Source: Klebsiella ornithinolytica NBRC 105727 = ATCC 31898
GTDB lineage: Bacteria; Pseudomonadota; Gammaproteobacteria; Enterobacterales; Enterobacteriaceae
Length of the DNA stretch: 64,000 nt
Direction of reading: 5' to 3'
Assembly: GCF_001598295.1 (NCBI RefSeq)
Contig: NZ_BCYR01000012.1
Coordinates: 52,166 to 116,165 of the forward strand
Within the stretch, counting starts at the first letter, position 1, and the number at the start of each line of letters is the position of its first letter. Shown here piece by piece: positions 33,709-43,364 of this stretch. The translations under genes were made by a program, and so were the position numbers. A model generated the notes under the pieces. That model was not told where the DNA came from, made no database searches, and saw nothing but the letters and a program-made list of their open reading frames with translations.

Positions 33709-34302
33709 ATGACCACCATTGCCCTTATCGACGATCATCTTATCGTCCGCTCCGGATTTGCGCAGCTGCTGGGGCTGGAAGCCGATTTCCAGGTGGTTGC
33801 CGAATTCGGTTCCGCCCGCGAAGCCTTGACGGGGCTGCCCGGGCGCGGCGTACAGGTCTGTATTTGTGATATCTCGATGCCGGATATGTCAGGACTTGAG
33901 CTGCTCAGTCAGCTGCCGAAAGGCATGGCGACCATCATGCTCTCTGTTCACGACAGCCCGGCGCTGGTGGAACAGGCGTTGAATGCCGGCGCCCGCGGTT
34001 TTCTCTCCAAACGCTGTAGCCCGGATGAGCTGATCGCCGCGGTCAGAACGGTGGCGGCCGGCGGCTGTTACCTGACGCCGGATATCGCCATGAAGCTGGC
34101 GGCAGGCCGCCAGGATCCGCTCACCCGCCGCGAACGGCAGGTGGCGGAAAAGCTGGCGCAGGGGATGGCGGTAAAAGAGATCGCCGCCGAGCTGGCATTA
34201 TCGCCAAAAACCGTACATGTGCATCGCGCGAATCTGCTGGAAAAGCTGGGCGTCAGCAACGATGTTGAGCTGGCGCGGCGTATGTTCGATAGCTGGCAAT
34301 GA
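33709..34302 (+). CDS. uhpA: Response regulator UhpA
   Basis: 197-residue NarL-family activator of uhpT. The receiver domain has phospho-acceptor Asp54 in CICDISMPD, the LuxR-type helix-turn-helix is at ~135-195 ([25 protein letters not shown]). Start [10 protein letters not shown] chosen by homology with AGGA upstream. Overlaps uhpB by 4 bases. Confidence 0.97.
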   Translation: MTTIALIDDHLIVRSGFAQLLGLEADFQVVAEFGSAREALTGLPGRGVQVCICDISMPDMSGLELLSQLPKGMATIMLSVHDSPALVEQALNAGARGFLSKRCSPDELIAAVRTVAAGGCYLTPDIAMKLAAGRQDPLTRRERQVAEKLAQGMAVKEIAAELALSPKTVHVHRANLLEKLGVSNDVELARRMFDSWQ

Positions 34303-35801
34303 GACCGTTCCTCTCCCGGCTGCTTTCGGTGGCCGGCTGCTTCTGTATTTTCTCCGCCGCGTGGTTCTGCCTGTGGAGCATCAGCCTGCACCTGGTCGAA
34401 CGACCGGATCTTGCCGTCCTGCTGTTCCCTTTTGGCCTGCGGCTGGGTTTGATGCTTCAGTGTCCGCGCGGCTACTGGCCGGTGTTACTGGGCGCTGAAT
34501 GGCTGCTGATCTTCTGGCTGGCGCAGGAAGTGGCGCTGGCGCATCCGATAATATTGATGATCGGTAGTGTGCTGGCGCTGCTGCCGGTGGCGCTCATTTC
34601 ACGCTATCGTCACCAGCGCGACTGGCTCACATTGCTGCGTCAGGGCGGGGCGCTGATTGCCGCCGCGCTGCTGCAATCGCTGCCGTGGATGAGCGAAGGG
34701 AGCGACGGACTGAACGCGCTGCTGCTGACGTTAACCGGCGGCCTGACGCTGGCCCCGACCTGCCTGGTTATCTGGCACTATCTCACCAGCACCGTCTGGC
34801 GACCGCTGGGGCCATCGCTGGTTTCACAGCCGATCAACTGGCGAGGGCGGCATCTTATCTGGTATCTGCTGCTGTTTACCGTCAGCCTCTGGCTACAGCT
34901 GGGACTGCCCGCCGAACTCTCGCGTTTCACCCCTTTCTGCCTGGCGCTGCCGATTATCGCTTTAGCCTGGCATTACGGCTGGCAGGGGGCGCTGATCGCC
35001 GCGCTAATGAACGCTATCGCGTTAATCGCCAGCCAGACCTGGCACGATCACCCGGTGGATTTGCTGCTCTCACTGCTGGCGCAGAGCCTGACCGGGCTGC
35101 TGTTGGGCGCCGGTATTCAGCGTCTGCGCGAGCTGAACCAGTCGCTGCAAAGCGAACTGGCGCGCAACCGGCGGTTGGCGGAGCGGCTGCTGGAAACGGA
35201 AGAGAGCGTGCGCCGGGACGTCGCGCGCGAACTGCATGATGACATCGGCCAGACGATCACCGCGATTCGCACCCAGGCCGGGATTGTGCAGCGTCTGGCG
35301 CCGGAAAACGGCGGCGTGAAACAGAGCGGCCAGCTTATTGAGCAGCTCTCGCTGGGGGTTTACGACTCGGTTCGTCGGCTGCTGGGTCGTCTGCGCCCGC
35401 GTCAGCTCGACGATCTGACCCTTGAACAGGCGGTACGTTCGCTGATGCGCGAAATGGAGCTGGAAGATCGCGGGATAGTCAGCCATCTCGACTGGCGCAT
35501 TGATGAGGCCGCCTTAAGCGAAAACCAGCGCGTGACGCTGTTTCGCGTCTGCCAGGAAGGGCTGAATAACATCGTTAAGCATGCCAGCGCCAGCGCGGTG
35601 ACGCTGCAGGGCTGGCAGCAGGGTCAGCGGTTGATGCTGGTACTTGAAGATGATGGCTGCGGGCTGCCGCCGGGTACCGGGCAGCAGGGCTTTGGCCTGA
35701 CCGGCATGCGCGAACGTGTGACGGCGCTGGGCGGCACGCTCACTATCTCCTGCACGCACGGCACCCGGGTCTGCGTCAGCCTGCCGCGCCGTTATGTCTG
35801 A
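34299..35801 (+). CDS. uhpB: Sensor histidine kinase UhpB
   Basis: 500 residues. Residues 1-~275 form about eight membrane helices (MASE1-like); the kinase core follows with His313 in [16 protein letters not shown] (HisKA_3) and the HATPase G box DDGCGLPPG and [11 protein letters not shown]. It phosphorylates UhpA when UhpC senses external glucose 6-phosphate. Confidence 0.97.
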   Translation: MRPFLSRLLSVAGCFCIFSAAWFCLWSISLHLVERPDLAVLLFPFGLRLGLMLQCPRGYWPVLLGAEWLLIFWLAQEVALAHPIILMIGSVLALLPVALISRYRHQRDWLTLLRQGGALIAAALLQSLPWMSEGSDGLNALLLTLTGGLTLAPTCLVIWHYLTSTVWRPLGPSLVSQPINWRGRHLIWYLLLFTVSLWLQLGLPAELSRFTPFCLALPIIALAWHYGWQGALIAALMNAIALIASQTWHDHPVDLLLSLLAQSLTGLLLGAGIQRLRELNQSLQSELARNRRLAERLLETEESVRRDVARELHDDIGQTITAIRTQAGIVQRLAPENGGVKQSGQLIEQLSLGVYDSVRRLLGRLRPRQLDDLTLEQAVRSLMREMELEDRGIVSHLDWRIDEAALSENQRVTLFRVCQEGLNNIVKHASASAVTLQGWQQGQRLMLVLEDDGCGLPPGTGQQGFGLTGMRERVTALGGTLTISCTHGTRVCVSLPRRYV

Positions 35802-35810
35802 GGAGTTATG

Positions 35811-37139
35811 ATGCTGAGCTTTCTGAAATCCCCGCCCGATGCGGCGCCGGTTGCCGATAAACAGGCGCTGGATGAACGCTACCGCTACTGGCGGCGTCAT
35901 ATTCTGATGACCATCTGGCTGGGCTATGCCCTGTTTTATTTCACGCGCAAAAGCTTTAACGCCGCGGTACCGGAAATTCTCGCCAGCAACGTCCTGACCC
36001 GCAGCGATATTGGCCTGCTGGCGACGCTGTTTTACATCACCTACGGGCTGTCGAAGTTTTTCTCCGGTATCGTCAGCGACCGTTCCAACGCCCGTTATTT
36101 TATGGGGCTGGGCCTTATCGCCACCGGCGTGGTCAATATTCTGTTTGGTTTCTCCACCTCGCTATGGGCGTTCGCTCTGCTGTGGGCGCTGAACGCCTTT
36201 TTCCAGGGCTGGGGGTCGCCGGTGTGCGCCCGTCTGCTGACGGCCTGGTATTCGCGAACCGAGCGCGGCGGCTGGTGGGCATTGTGGAATACCGCGCATA
36301 ACGTCGGCGGGGCGCTGATTCCGATGGTGGTCGGCGCGGCGGCGCTACACTACGGCTGGCGTACCGGGATGATGATTGCCGGGATGCTGGCGATTCTCGC
36401 CGGGCTGTTCCTCTGCTGGCGACTGCGCGACCGGCCGCAGGTCGTGGGGCTGCCGGCGGTGGGGGACTGGCGGCATGACGAGCTGGAGATTGCCCAGCAG
36501 CAGGAAGGGGCGGGGCTGACGCGCAAAGAGATCCTCACCAAATACGTGCTGCTGAATCCCTATATCTGGCTGCTGTCGCTGTGCTACGTACTGGTATACG
36601 TGGTGCGGGCGGCGATTAACGACTGGGGCAACCTGTATATGTCGGAGACGCTGGGCGTCGACCTGGTAACCGCTAATTCGGCGGTGACGATGTTCGAGCT
36701 GGGCGGTTTTATTGGCGCGCTGGTCGCAGGCTGGGGATCGGATAAGCTGTTTAACGGCAACCGTGGACCGATGAACCTGATTTTCGCCGCCGGCATTTTG
36801 CTCTCGGTCGGCGGTTTGTGGCTGATGCCTTTTGCCAGCTATGTGATGCAGGCGGCCTGCTTCTTTACCACCGGTTTCTTTGTGTTTGGCCCTCAGATGC
36901 TGATTGGCATGGCGGCGGCGGAGTGTTCCCACAAAGAAGCGGCGGGCGCGGCAACCGGGTTTGTCGGACTGTTTGCCTATCTCGGGGCATCGCTTTCCGG
37001 CTGGCCGCTGGCGCAGGTAATGGAAATCTGGCACTGGAGCGGCTTTTTCGTGGCGATTGCTATTGCTGCCGGCATTTCTGCGCTGCTGCTGCTGCCGTTT
37101 TTAAACGCTCAGGCGCCAAGAACCGCCAGCGAAGCGTGA
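35811..37139 (+). CDS. uhpC: Glucose-6-phosphate receptor UhpC
   Basis: MFS membrane sensor related to UhpT, 442 residues, 12 helices. It binds external glucose 6-phosphate and controls UhpB. YRYWRRHILMTIWLGYALFYFTRKSFNAA and WNTAHNVGGALIP match the organophosphate antiporter family. Two ATG codons follow each other; the second (35811) has better spacing to GAGGAG. Confidence 0.96.
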   Translation: MLSFLKSPPDAAPVADKQALDERYRYWRRHILMTIWLGYALFYFTRKSFNAAVPEILASNVLTRSDIGLLATLFYITYGLSKFFSGIVSDRSNARYFMGLGLIATGVVNILFGFSTSLWAFALLWALNAFFQGWGSPVCARLLTAWYSRTERGGWWALWNTAHNVGGALIPMVVGAAALHYGWRTGMMIAGMLAILAGLFLCWRLRDRPQVVGLPAVGDWRHDELEIAQQQEGAGLTRKEILTKYVLLNPYIWLLSLCYVLVYVVRAAINDWGNLYMSETLGVDLVTANSAVTMFELGGFIGALVAGWGSDKLFNGNRGPMNLIFAAGILLSVGGLWLMPFASYVMQAACFFTTGFFVFGPQMLIGMAAAECSHKEAAGAATGFVGLFAYLGASLSGWPLAQVMEIWHWSGFFVAIAIAAGISALLLLPFLNAQAPRTASEA

Positions 37140-37280
37140 CCTGCCTCTCCTTTTTACCCCGAGTGGGGCAAAACTAAGAAATTTTCCCGGTTCCGCCGGG
37201 ACACTGTCTCAGGCCAGTCTCCGCGCGGCTTTTTACAATGCCTGCCATTCGCAGGTATAAAAATTAGCCCGGAGTGTCCT
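37140..37280 (+). promoter_or_regulatory. uhpC-uhpT control region
   Basis: 141 bases holding small dyads CCCC-GAGT-GGGG (37157-37168) and CCCGG-TTCCG-CCGGG (37186-37200). The UhpA-dependent uhpT promoter must be here, since uhpT is transcribed separately in E. coli, but the exact sites could not be assigned by eye. Confidence 0.45.
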
Positions 37281-38672
37281 ATGCTGGCCTTTCTAAACCA
37301 GGTGCGCAAGCCGACCCTGGATCTGCCGCTCGATGTGCGGCGTAAAATGTGGTTCAAACCGTTCATGCAGTCCTATCTGGTGGTCTTTATCGGCTACCTG
37401 ACGATGTATCTGATCCGCAAAAACTTTAACATCGCCCAGAACGACATGATCTCCACCTACGGGTTGAGCATGACCCAGCTGGGGATGATTGGCCTGGGCT
37501 TCTCGATCACCTACGGCGTGGGTAAAACGCTGGTGTCCTACTACGCGGACGGGAAAAATACCAAGCAGTTCCTGCCGTTTATGCTGATCCTCTCCGCCAT
37601 CTGTATGCTCGGCTTTAGCGCCAGTATGGGGGCCGGTTCAACCAGTCTGTTCCTCATGATCGCCTTCTATGCGCTGAGCGGTTTCTTCCAGAGCACCGGC
37701 GGTTCGTGTAGCTATTCAACCATTACCAAATGGACGCCACGTCGTAAGCGCGGCACCTTCCTCGGCTTCTGGAATATCTCTCACAACCTTGGCGGCGCGG
37801 GCGCTGCGGGCGTGGCGCTGTTCGGCGCGAACTATTTGTTCGACGGCCACGTTATCGGCATGTTCATCTTCCCGTCGATTATTGCGCTGATTGTCGGTTT
37901 TATCGGTCTGCGTTTTGGTAGCGACTCTCCGGAATCCTACGGCCTCGGCAATGCCGAAGAGCTGTTCGGCGAAGAGATCAGTGAAGAGGACAAAGAGACG
38001 GAAGAGAACGCCATGACCAAATGGCAGATTTTCGTCGAGTATGTCCTGAAAAACAAAGTCATCTGGCTGCTGTGCTTCTCCAACATCTTCCTCTATGTGG
38101 TGCGCATCGGTATCGATCAGTGGTCGACGGTCTATGCCTTCCAGGAGCTGAAGCTCTCCAAAGAGGTGGCGATTCAGGGATTTACCCTGTTTGAAGTGGG
38201 CGCGCTGGTCGGAACGCTGCTGTGGGGCTGGCTGTCGGATCTGGCGAACGGCCGTCGTGCGCTGGTGGCCTGTATCGCGCTGGCGTTAATTATCGCAACC
38301 CTTGGCGTTTACCAGCATGCCAGCAACCAGTATGTCTATTTGATGTCGCTGTTTGCCTTAGGCTTCCTGGTCTTTGGCCCGCAGCTGCTGATCGGCGTTG
38401 CGGCGGTAGGGTTCGTCCCGAAAAAAGCTATCGGTGCGGCGGACGGTATCAAAGGCACCTTTGCTTACCTGATCGGCGACAGCTTTGCCAAACTGGGGCT
38501 GGGAATGATTGCCGACGGCACGCCGGTCTTTGGCCTGACCGGCTGGGCGGGTACCTTTGCGGCGCTGGATGCGGCAGCTATCGGCTGTATCTGCCTGATG
38601 GCTATCGTCGCGGTCTTTGAAGAACGTAAAATTCGTCGCGAGAAAAAGAAACCCGTTTTGCAGAATGCCTGA
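37281..38672 (+). CDS. uhpT: Hexose-phosphate antiporter UhpT
   Basis: 463-residue organophosphate:Pi antiporter, 12 helices, importing glucose 6-phosphate and also fosfomycin. [18 protein letters not shown] and [14 protein letters not shown] (with essential Arg in helix 1) match E. coli UhpT, same length. GGAG precedes the ATG. Intact. Confidence 0.97.
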   Translation: MLAFLNQVRKPTLDLPLDVRRKMWFKPFMQSYLVVFIGYLTMYLIRKNFNIAQNDMISTYGLSMTQLGMIGLGFSITYGVGKTLVSYYADGKNTKQFLPFMLILSAICMLGFSASMGAGSTSLFLMIAFYALSGFFQSTGGSCSYSTITKWTPRRKRGTFLGFWNISHNLGGAGAAGVALFGANYLFDGHVIGMFIFPSIIALIVGFIGLRFGSDSPESYGLGNAEELFGEEISEEDKETEENAMTKWQIFVEYVLKNKVIWLLCFSNIFLYVVRIGIDQWSTVYAFQELKLSKEVAIQGFTLFEVGALVGTLLWGWLSDLANGRRALVACIALALIIATLGVYQHASNQYVYLMSLFALGFLVFGPQLLIGVAAVGFVPKKAIGAADGIKGTFAYLIGDSFAKLGLGMIADGTPVFGLTGWAGTFAALDAAAIGCICLMAIVAVFEERKIRREKKKPVLQNA

Positions 38673-38693
38673 GTGATACGTATGGGTAACGTT

Positions 38694-38719
38694 GCCCGGC
38701 ATTTATGCCGGGCTTTTTT
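38694..38719 (+). terminator. Terminator of uhpT
   Basis: GCCCGGC / GCCGGGC stem followed by a seven-T run, ending one base before the stop of the convergent gene at 38721. Confidence 0.9.
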
Positions 38720-38720
38720 A

Positions 38721-40559
38721 TTACATCATCAGTGAATGACTCAAATGGGCGACGACATCGTTGAGTGAAATTTGTACCCAATCATGATTTTCTTCGTCGT
38801 AAAATGTCACTTCGGTCTCATTGCCATCAATAAGTAAAATAAAGCGCGCGCCCTGACGCTGGGCATTTTTTTGTCTGGTTGCGAGCCGTAAAGAAGAACA
38901 ATCATTCAGAATGCTTAAATGTGGAAAACTGCGGCGTAAGCGCCGGCTCAGGGTCAATGCCACGCTGCGCGCTCTTTCCTGACATGGAATAATCACCAGA
39001 TCAATATGCTTGCCGGGTAAGTTAACTTTTTTGGTACTGCTGAGCAGATGCATGATGGGTTCCAGCATAAAAGCAAACCCACAGGCGGACACAGGGTGGC
39101 CAATCAGCTGGCTGGCAGTATGATCATAGCGTCCTCCCCGGCATAACAATTGATGGCGATACGGGGCGTCAGAGTGCCACTCAAAAATAAGATCATTGTA
39201 GTTATTCACGGGGAAAAGTTTGCGGTCGTGAGTAAACGGGATATGCAAGGCCGTCAGGGTGTCACAGAGCCGGGTGAATCGCTGACGTGAGCGGGCTGAT
39301 ATCCATGACTCTAATTGAGGAGCCGGTTCCGCAAGACGCTGCATTAAACTGTCTTTATCCGTTAATAAACGTTCCGGACGGGTGTTGAGCCAGTTAAGTT
39401 GTTGGGCGTTCAACAGGGCGGCGAAAGGACGGTAGTATTGTTGTAGGGCATGACGAAAATGCGCAAACTCTTCCTGATTTCCGGTAGTGTTAACTTTGAG
39501 GTCGATGAACGGTAATAACTGAAGAGATTTAAAAAAATCGTACTGCAGGGAAATAAGTTCGATTTCAATGCCAATATCGGAATAGCCGAAGGTCTCAACA
39601 CCCAGCTGGTGAAACTGGCTAATATTTTGCTGATGCTGACGACGAAACATGGTCCCCTGATACCAGACTCTTGTTTCAGTTTGCAAATTTCGATGCTGTG
39701 ACAGTAGCCGTAAGCACCCCATGGTGCCATCACCGCGAAGTAATGCCTGATGATTTAATAAAAGCTCGCCGGAGTCAGAACAAAAAGACTGAGTTAAATC
39801 TTCCTCAAGTTTTTCCAGCAACGGGGTTCGTATTTCGTGATAACAATACTGGCGCAACAGGTATTCTGCTTTTTTTTCTAGCCACTCCCAGGTTGCCGCG
39901 GGATTGTGGTCATGTTTCCTGGGGCGGCCTATTTTCCGCGGACGTAAATTCCGTTGGAGTTTTTCCTCAAGTGATTTAGAGTATGCGGTGGTAGCCAGCA
40001 GGCAATTTTGGGTTAATGCAGATTCAATCCGCGTTATTATTGCTGGACTCATGCTGCCGAGGCAAAACTGTTGGTAAATATTGCGACGTTGTAATGCATT
40101 TTCACCCAGACGTAAATACTCGTCATGAGGTGTAATTCGTTGCTGCGGCGCATCGGCAGAGCTGTGATGGGAAAACTCATCAGTGCAGTGACATTCAATA
40201 TATTTTTTAACGAGTAAAAAATACGCATTGGGTTCGACCGGGCTGCAATCGTAACGGCTATCCCACAGCGTGCCATGCCGCTGATGTCGGTGGTTGAAAT
40301 CATGCGCGTAACCTTTCCCAAGGTGCTGCATGAAACGTCCCAGGCTTTCTTTGTCCGGGGCAGAAAGGAGCAATGTTATTTTTTGCAACGACAATGAATA
40401 TGCATGTAGTTTTATGCTGTAAATAGCTAATGCATTATCAACGCAATGATAAAGATTGCTAATGTCTTCGTCATCTTTAAATATAACCTCATCATTATGC
40501 CCTGACAGTTTTACAAGATGAGGGATGCCATCAATGAATAATCTGTTTTTTCGCGGCAT
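38721..40559 (-). CDS. Fusion protein: RAYT-like transposase domain plus HisRS-like domain
   Basis: 612 residues, last gene of the histamine cluster. Residues 1-215 follow the REP-associated tyrosine transposase family from end to end: MPRKNRLFIDGIPHLV, GTLWDSRY (97-103), YFLLVKKYIE (113-122, keeping the Tyr) and the tail GRPRK (211-215). The HUH metal site that normally reads N-H-V-H is K-I-T at 60-62, so nuclease activity is unlikely. Residues 222-612 are HisRS-like: VWYQGTMFRR (298-307), FHQLGVETFG, CRGGRYDH (473-480), ACGFAF, and an anticodon-type domain from about 518. LRPEGT reads LRGDGT (274-279), RGLDYY is missing near 449-454, the motif 2 Glu is Gln308 and the motif 3 Arg is Pro501, so aminoacylation is unlikely. 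The N-terminal HisRS insert-free start (residue 224 WEWLEKK) joins right after GRPRK. No strong ribosome site is seen. Function unknown; a histidine or tRNA-His sensing DNA/RNA binder is one idea, a HisZ-like subunit another. Confidence 0.85.
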   Translation of the reverse strand: MPRKNRLFIDGIPHLVKLSGHNDEVIFKDDEDISNLYHCVDNALAIYSIKLHAYSLSLQKITLLLSAPDKESLGRFMQHLGKGYAHDFNHRHQRHGTLWDSRYDCSPVEPNAYFLLVKKYIECHCTDEFSHHSSADAPQQRITPHDEYLRLGENALQRRNIYQQFCLGSMSPAIITRIESALTQNCLLATTAYSKSLEEKLQRNLRPRKIGRPRKHDHNPAATWEWLEKKAEYLLRQYCYHEIRTPLLEKLEEDLTQSFCSDSGELLLNHQALLRGDGTMGCLRLLSQHRNLQTETRVWYQGTMFRRQHQQNISQFHQLGVETFGYSDIGIEIELISLQYDFFKSLQLLPFIDLKVNTTGNQEEFAHFRHALQQYYRPFAALLNAQQLNWLNTRPERLLTDKDSLMQRLAEPAPQLESWISARSRQRFTRLCDTLTALHIPFTHDRKLFPVNNYNDLIFEWHSDAPYRHQLLCRGGRYDHTASQLIGHPVSACGFAFMLEPIMHLLSSTKKVNLPGKHIDLVIIPCQERARSVALTLSRRLRRSFPHLSILNDCSSLRLATRQKNAQRQGARFILLIDGNETEVTFYDEENHDWVQISLNDVVAHLSHSLMM

Positions 40560-40575
40560 AGTTAAATTACTTAAT

Positions 40576-40644
40576 TTAGTGATTGATAATATAAGGAGGG
40601 AGGCAGGATGTTTGTTTTATTATGATTGTCTTAATGTTAATCAT
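40576..40644 (-). CDS. Possible 22-residue leader peptide upstream of fusion gene
   Basis: Short frame MINIKTIIIKQTSCLPPYII plus NH, with GGGAG five bases before its ATG, ending 16 bases before the start of the fusion gene, which itself lacks a good ribosome site. Translational coupling is conceivable. Coding is not otherwise supported; it has a run of Ile codons and ends in a single His codon. Confidence 0.22.
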   Translation of the reverse strand: MINIKTIIIKQTSCLPPYIINH

Positions 40645-40673
40645 TCTTACTCCCATATTTGAAGATCTTACAG

Positions 40674-40710
40674 GAGCTACCAAAAAACGACAAGGGTAGT
40701 TTGATAGCTC
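40674..40710. repeat. Nested inverted repeats between hisS paralogue and fusion gene
   Basis: GAGCTA/TAGCTC (40674-40679 and 40705-40710) and CTACC/GGTAG (overlapping 40678-40682 and 40695-40699) share one arm, so two stems are mutually exclusive. It lies just after the hisS paralogue stop on the minus strand. Neither stem is followed by a T tract, so read-through into the fusion gene is likely. Confidence 0.4.
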
Positions 40711-40716
40711 ACTTTT

Positions 40717-41985
40717 TTATTTGTGACTAATTTCTGAAATCTGTAATTTTACCTGCTCTATACTCATGGATTCTTGCTGATTATTTTGTAAATTCCACAG
40801 CCGAAGATTCTCGTCATAATTAATTGTAAGAATGTATTGGCAACCACTTTTAAGCGCATTTTGATGTTGCCGCTTTAATTTCGCGCCGCTGCAATCAGTC
40901 AATACGTTTAAACCAGGCAGGTCTCTGCGTAACTGACAAGCCAGCATCTGTGCGCGGATACCACCATCATTTAGCTCGCTGGTAATAGCAATATCAGGTG
41001 CCGATTGCCATTGTGGGTTCTGGCCGTCACAAACGGTTTGTAGCAGCAAGAGTAAGCGTTCGATACCGATGGCAAAACCACATGCGGGAAGTTTCTTGCC
41101 GCTAAACAGTTCTGCGAGGCCATCGTAGCGGCCACCACCACAAACGGTACCCTGAGACCCTAAATCATCAGTAACCCATTCGAAGACGGTCCGAGAGTAA
41201 TAATCTAAGCCGCGTACCAGGCGGGGGTTAATTTGATAGGTAATTCTTGCATTATCCAAAATCGTCCGTAGGGTATCAAAATGCTGGCGAGACTCTTCAC
41301 CTAAAAAATCAAGCAGACGTGGAGCATGTTCAATAACGTTCTGAAGGTCAGGATTTTTACTGTCGAGAATACGTAAGGGGTTAATGGCAAGACGTTTCAC
41401 GCTATCTTCGTCGAGCATAGCGGCATGCTGAGTGAACCATTTGACCAGCTCTTCGCGGTGCGCCTGCCGTTCTGCGGAGGTGCCGAGGGAGTTTATTTCA
41501 AGGCGGACGTTCTGAGTAATATTTAAATCTTCAAAGAGATCCCGAACCATAAAAATGAGTTCGGCATCCACGTCGGCGCCGGACATGCCGAATGCTTCGA
41601 TGCCAAATTGTGTAAACTGGCGCAAGCGGCCTTTTTGCGGACGCTCATAGCGAAACATCGGTCCTTGATACCACAAGCGCTGTGACTTGTTGTAACACAT
41701 ATTGTTTTCCAGCACGGCACGCATACAGCCGCTGGTTCCTTCAGGTCTAAGAGTGATATGTTCACCACTTTTATCTGTGAAATCATACATTTCTTTTGAA
41801 ACGATATCGGTCGCCTCACCCACCGCTCGTTCGAACAGCGTCACGGGTTCGAGCAGTGGCAACCGCATCTCCTGATATCCGTAACGAAATGCCATATGGT
41901 GGAGCTTTCTTTCCAGCCACTGCCACATGGGGGTTTCATCGGGAAGAACGTCTCTCATACCTCGTATAGCCTGGATCTTGTTCAT
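40717..41985 (-). CDS. Second histidyl-tRNA synthetase of the histamine cluster
   Basis: 422-residue HisRS, a paralogue of the housekeeping hisS that lies elsewhere in enterobacteria. All catalytic motifs are kept: IRGMRD at the start, RPEGT (80-84), motif 2 FRYER (111-115), RGLDYY (258-263), GGGRYDG (283-289) and motif 3 GIERL (307-311), so it should charge tRNA-His. The anticodon domain differs from normal HisRS: where the family has a NHGGGNFKKQF-type loop, this has DCSGAKLKRQHQNALKSG. Its ATG overlaps the stop of the upstream antiporter gene (ATGA) and AAGGAG precedes it. Histidine decarboxylase clusters often carry such a hisRS gene, perhaps to keep tRNA-His charged or to sense histidine. 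Confidence 0.9.
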   Translation of the reverse strand: MNKIQAIRGMRDVLPDETPMWQWLERKLHHMAFRYGYQEMRLPLLEPVTLFERAVGEATDIVSKEMYDFTDKSGEHITLRPEGTSGCMRAVLENNMCYNKSQRLWYQGPMFRYERPQKGRLRQFTQFGIEAFGMSGADVDAELIFMVRDLFEDLNITQNVRLEINSLGTSAERQAHREELVKWFTQHAAMLDEDSVKRLAINPLRILDSKNPDLQNVIEHAPRLLDFLGEESRQHFDTLRTILDNARITYQINPRLVRGLDYYSRTVFEWVTDDLGSQGTVCGGGRYDGLAELFSGKKLPACGFAIGIERLLLLLQTVCDGQNPQWQSAPDIAITSELNDGGIRAQMLACQLRRDLPGLNVLTDCSGAKLKRQHQNALKSGCQYILTINYDENLRLWNLQNNQQESMSIEQVKLQISEISHK

Positions 41986-43364
41986 GACAACTCCTTACTT
42001 AAATTAGAAAAAGAGGGTTTTGTTGGGCGTGTTTCTGAGACGTCATTTTTTTGACGATGACGCCTGGCAATGTAGAAAAGATAAAGAGGGAGAGTGGCCA
42101 GCTGTAAAACGATTCCCCACACCACCGTTGCCGAACTTTCTGTCATAAGGGCTAATGTGATGAAACAAAGCGCAACGAAGCTGAGGCAGCAGTAGCAATA
42201 GAAGTTTGTATGTTTCTTCTGGCGATTGATGACCATCATTACCGGGAGTGAAATGGCAGCGAAAGCGTAGGGTAGAAGGCTGGCGGAGATGGCCAGGGTA
42301 ATAATGGTTTTGAACTGGCTTTGTAAATCGGGTGACAGCGTTAGCAGCAGGAGCAGGGTCATCAAAGATGCAGTGAAAACGAGCCCTGCCCACGGAACAC
42401 CATGACGGTTTATTCGGGCAAAAAAATCCGGTAAAAGTCCATCCTCTGCGGCGGCTCTGGGGACTTCTGTCTGGAGAATTTGCCAGCCAGGCATTGCGCC
42501 AAGACAGGCGATAACCACCATAGCGGAAATCAGAGAGCCGGCGACTTTCCCCCACATCGCGGCAGCGCTGTCGGCAAAGGGGGAGGATGAATTCACCAGA
42601 ACATCATGTGGCAGTATGCCCATCATGACATTGGTGGATGTGGCATAGCATAACCCCGCAATGGCTAAGCCCAGTAAGGTCGCCAGAGGGACGGTGCGAC
42701 GGGGATTTTTTACCTGCCCAAAAGAGACTGATGCCGATTCAATACCGAGGAATCCCCATAACGATATCGTGGCGGCGTTGATAATGGCCTGCAGGTCGCT
42801 ATGGTTACTGACATTCCAGCTCATCTGATAACGCCCGGCATCAAAATGCCACCAGCCCAGCATACCGATGCTCAGGATGACCACCACCATGCACCCACCG
42901 GTAAACAGCTGAGCGTATCCCACCAGCTTTGCACCTCTTAATCCCCACAGGACAGAGAGCCATAACAAGATAATACAAGCGCTGGTGCCGTAGAGGGGGT
43001 TATGCAGTGCGGGGAAGAAATAGGAGAGATAGCCCACGCCGGCAAGTAGCAAGGCGCAATTGCCAATCCACGTTGAAAGCCAGTAAAACAGGGTCATTTG
43101 CAGGCCAACGAAAGGGCCAAAACTCGCCGTTATACTGGCAATAATTCCCCCATTTCGTGGAAATAACTCACTCATTTTGCAAAAGATGAGTGCCAGTGCA
43201 GTAATGGCTAAAAAAGCGACCCCCCATCCCCACACGGAAATCGCACCGATACGTGCGAGTGTGGCGGGCAGCATAAAGACCCCGCTTCCCATCATATTTG
43301 ATGCTGTCATCACGGTCAGGGCAAGCAGGCCCATCTGATTGGTTCTCGCGCAGCATTTACTCAT
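41982..43364 (-). CDS. Amino-acid antiporter (histidine/histamine type), second copy
   Basis: APC-superfamily transporter of 460 residues, about 12 membrane helices, similar along its length to the product of 44763-46109 (shared [41 protein letters not shown]). Start MSKCCARTNQMG at 43364 has GGGGA five bases upstream; the frame is open to 43442. In other histamine formers the position hdcT2 holds such a gene. Its exact substrate pair is inferred. Confidence 0.83.
   Translation of the reverse strand: MSKCCARTNQMGLLALTVMTASNMMGSGVFMLPATLARIGAISVWGWGVAFLAITALALIFCKMSELFPRNGGIIASITASFGPFVGLQMTLFYWLSTWIGNCALLLAGVGYLSYFFPALHNPLYGTSACIILLWLSVLWGLRGAKLVGYAQLFTGGCMVVVILSIGMLGWWHFDAGRYQMSWNVSNHSDLQAIINAATISLWGFLGIESASVSFGQVKNPRRTVPLATLLGLAIAGLCYATSTNVMMGILPHDVLVNSSSPFADSAAAMWGKVAGSLISAMVVIACLGAMPGWQILQTEVPRAAAEDGLLPDFFARINRHGVPWAGLVFTASLMTLLLLLTLSPDLQSQFKTIITLAISASLLPYAFAAISLPVMMVINRQKKHTNFYCYCCLSFVALCFITLALMTESSATVVWGIVLQLATLPLYLFYIARRHRQKNDVSETRPTKPSFSNLSKELS

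Noticed and set aside
40600..40700. Plus-strand AAGGAGGGAGG followed by ATG at 40609 and a 21-codon frame near 40634
   Set aside because: The first ATG frame stops after five codons and the second has no ribosome site; the strand runs against the cluster. Chance match preferred.
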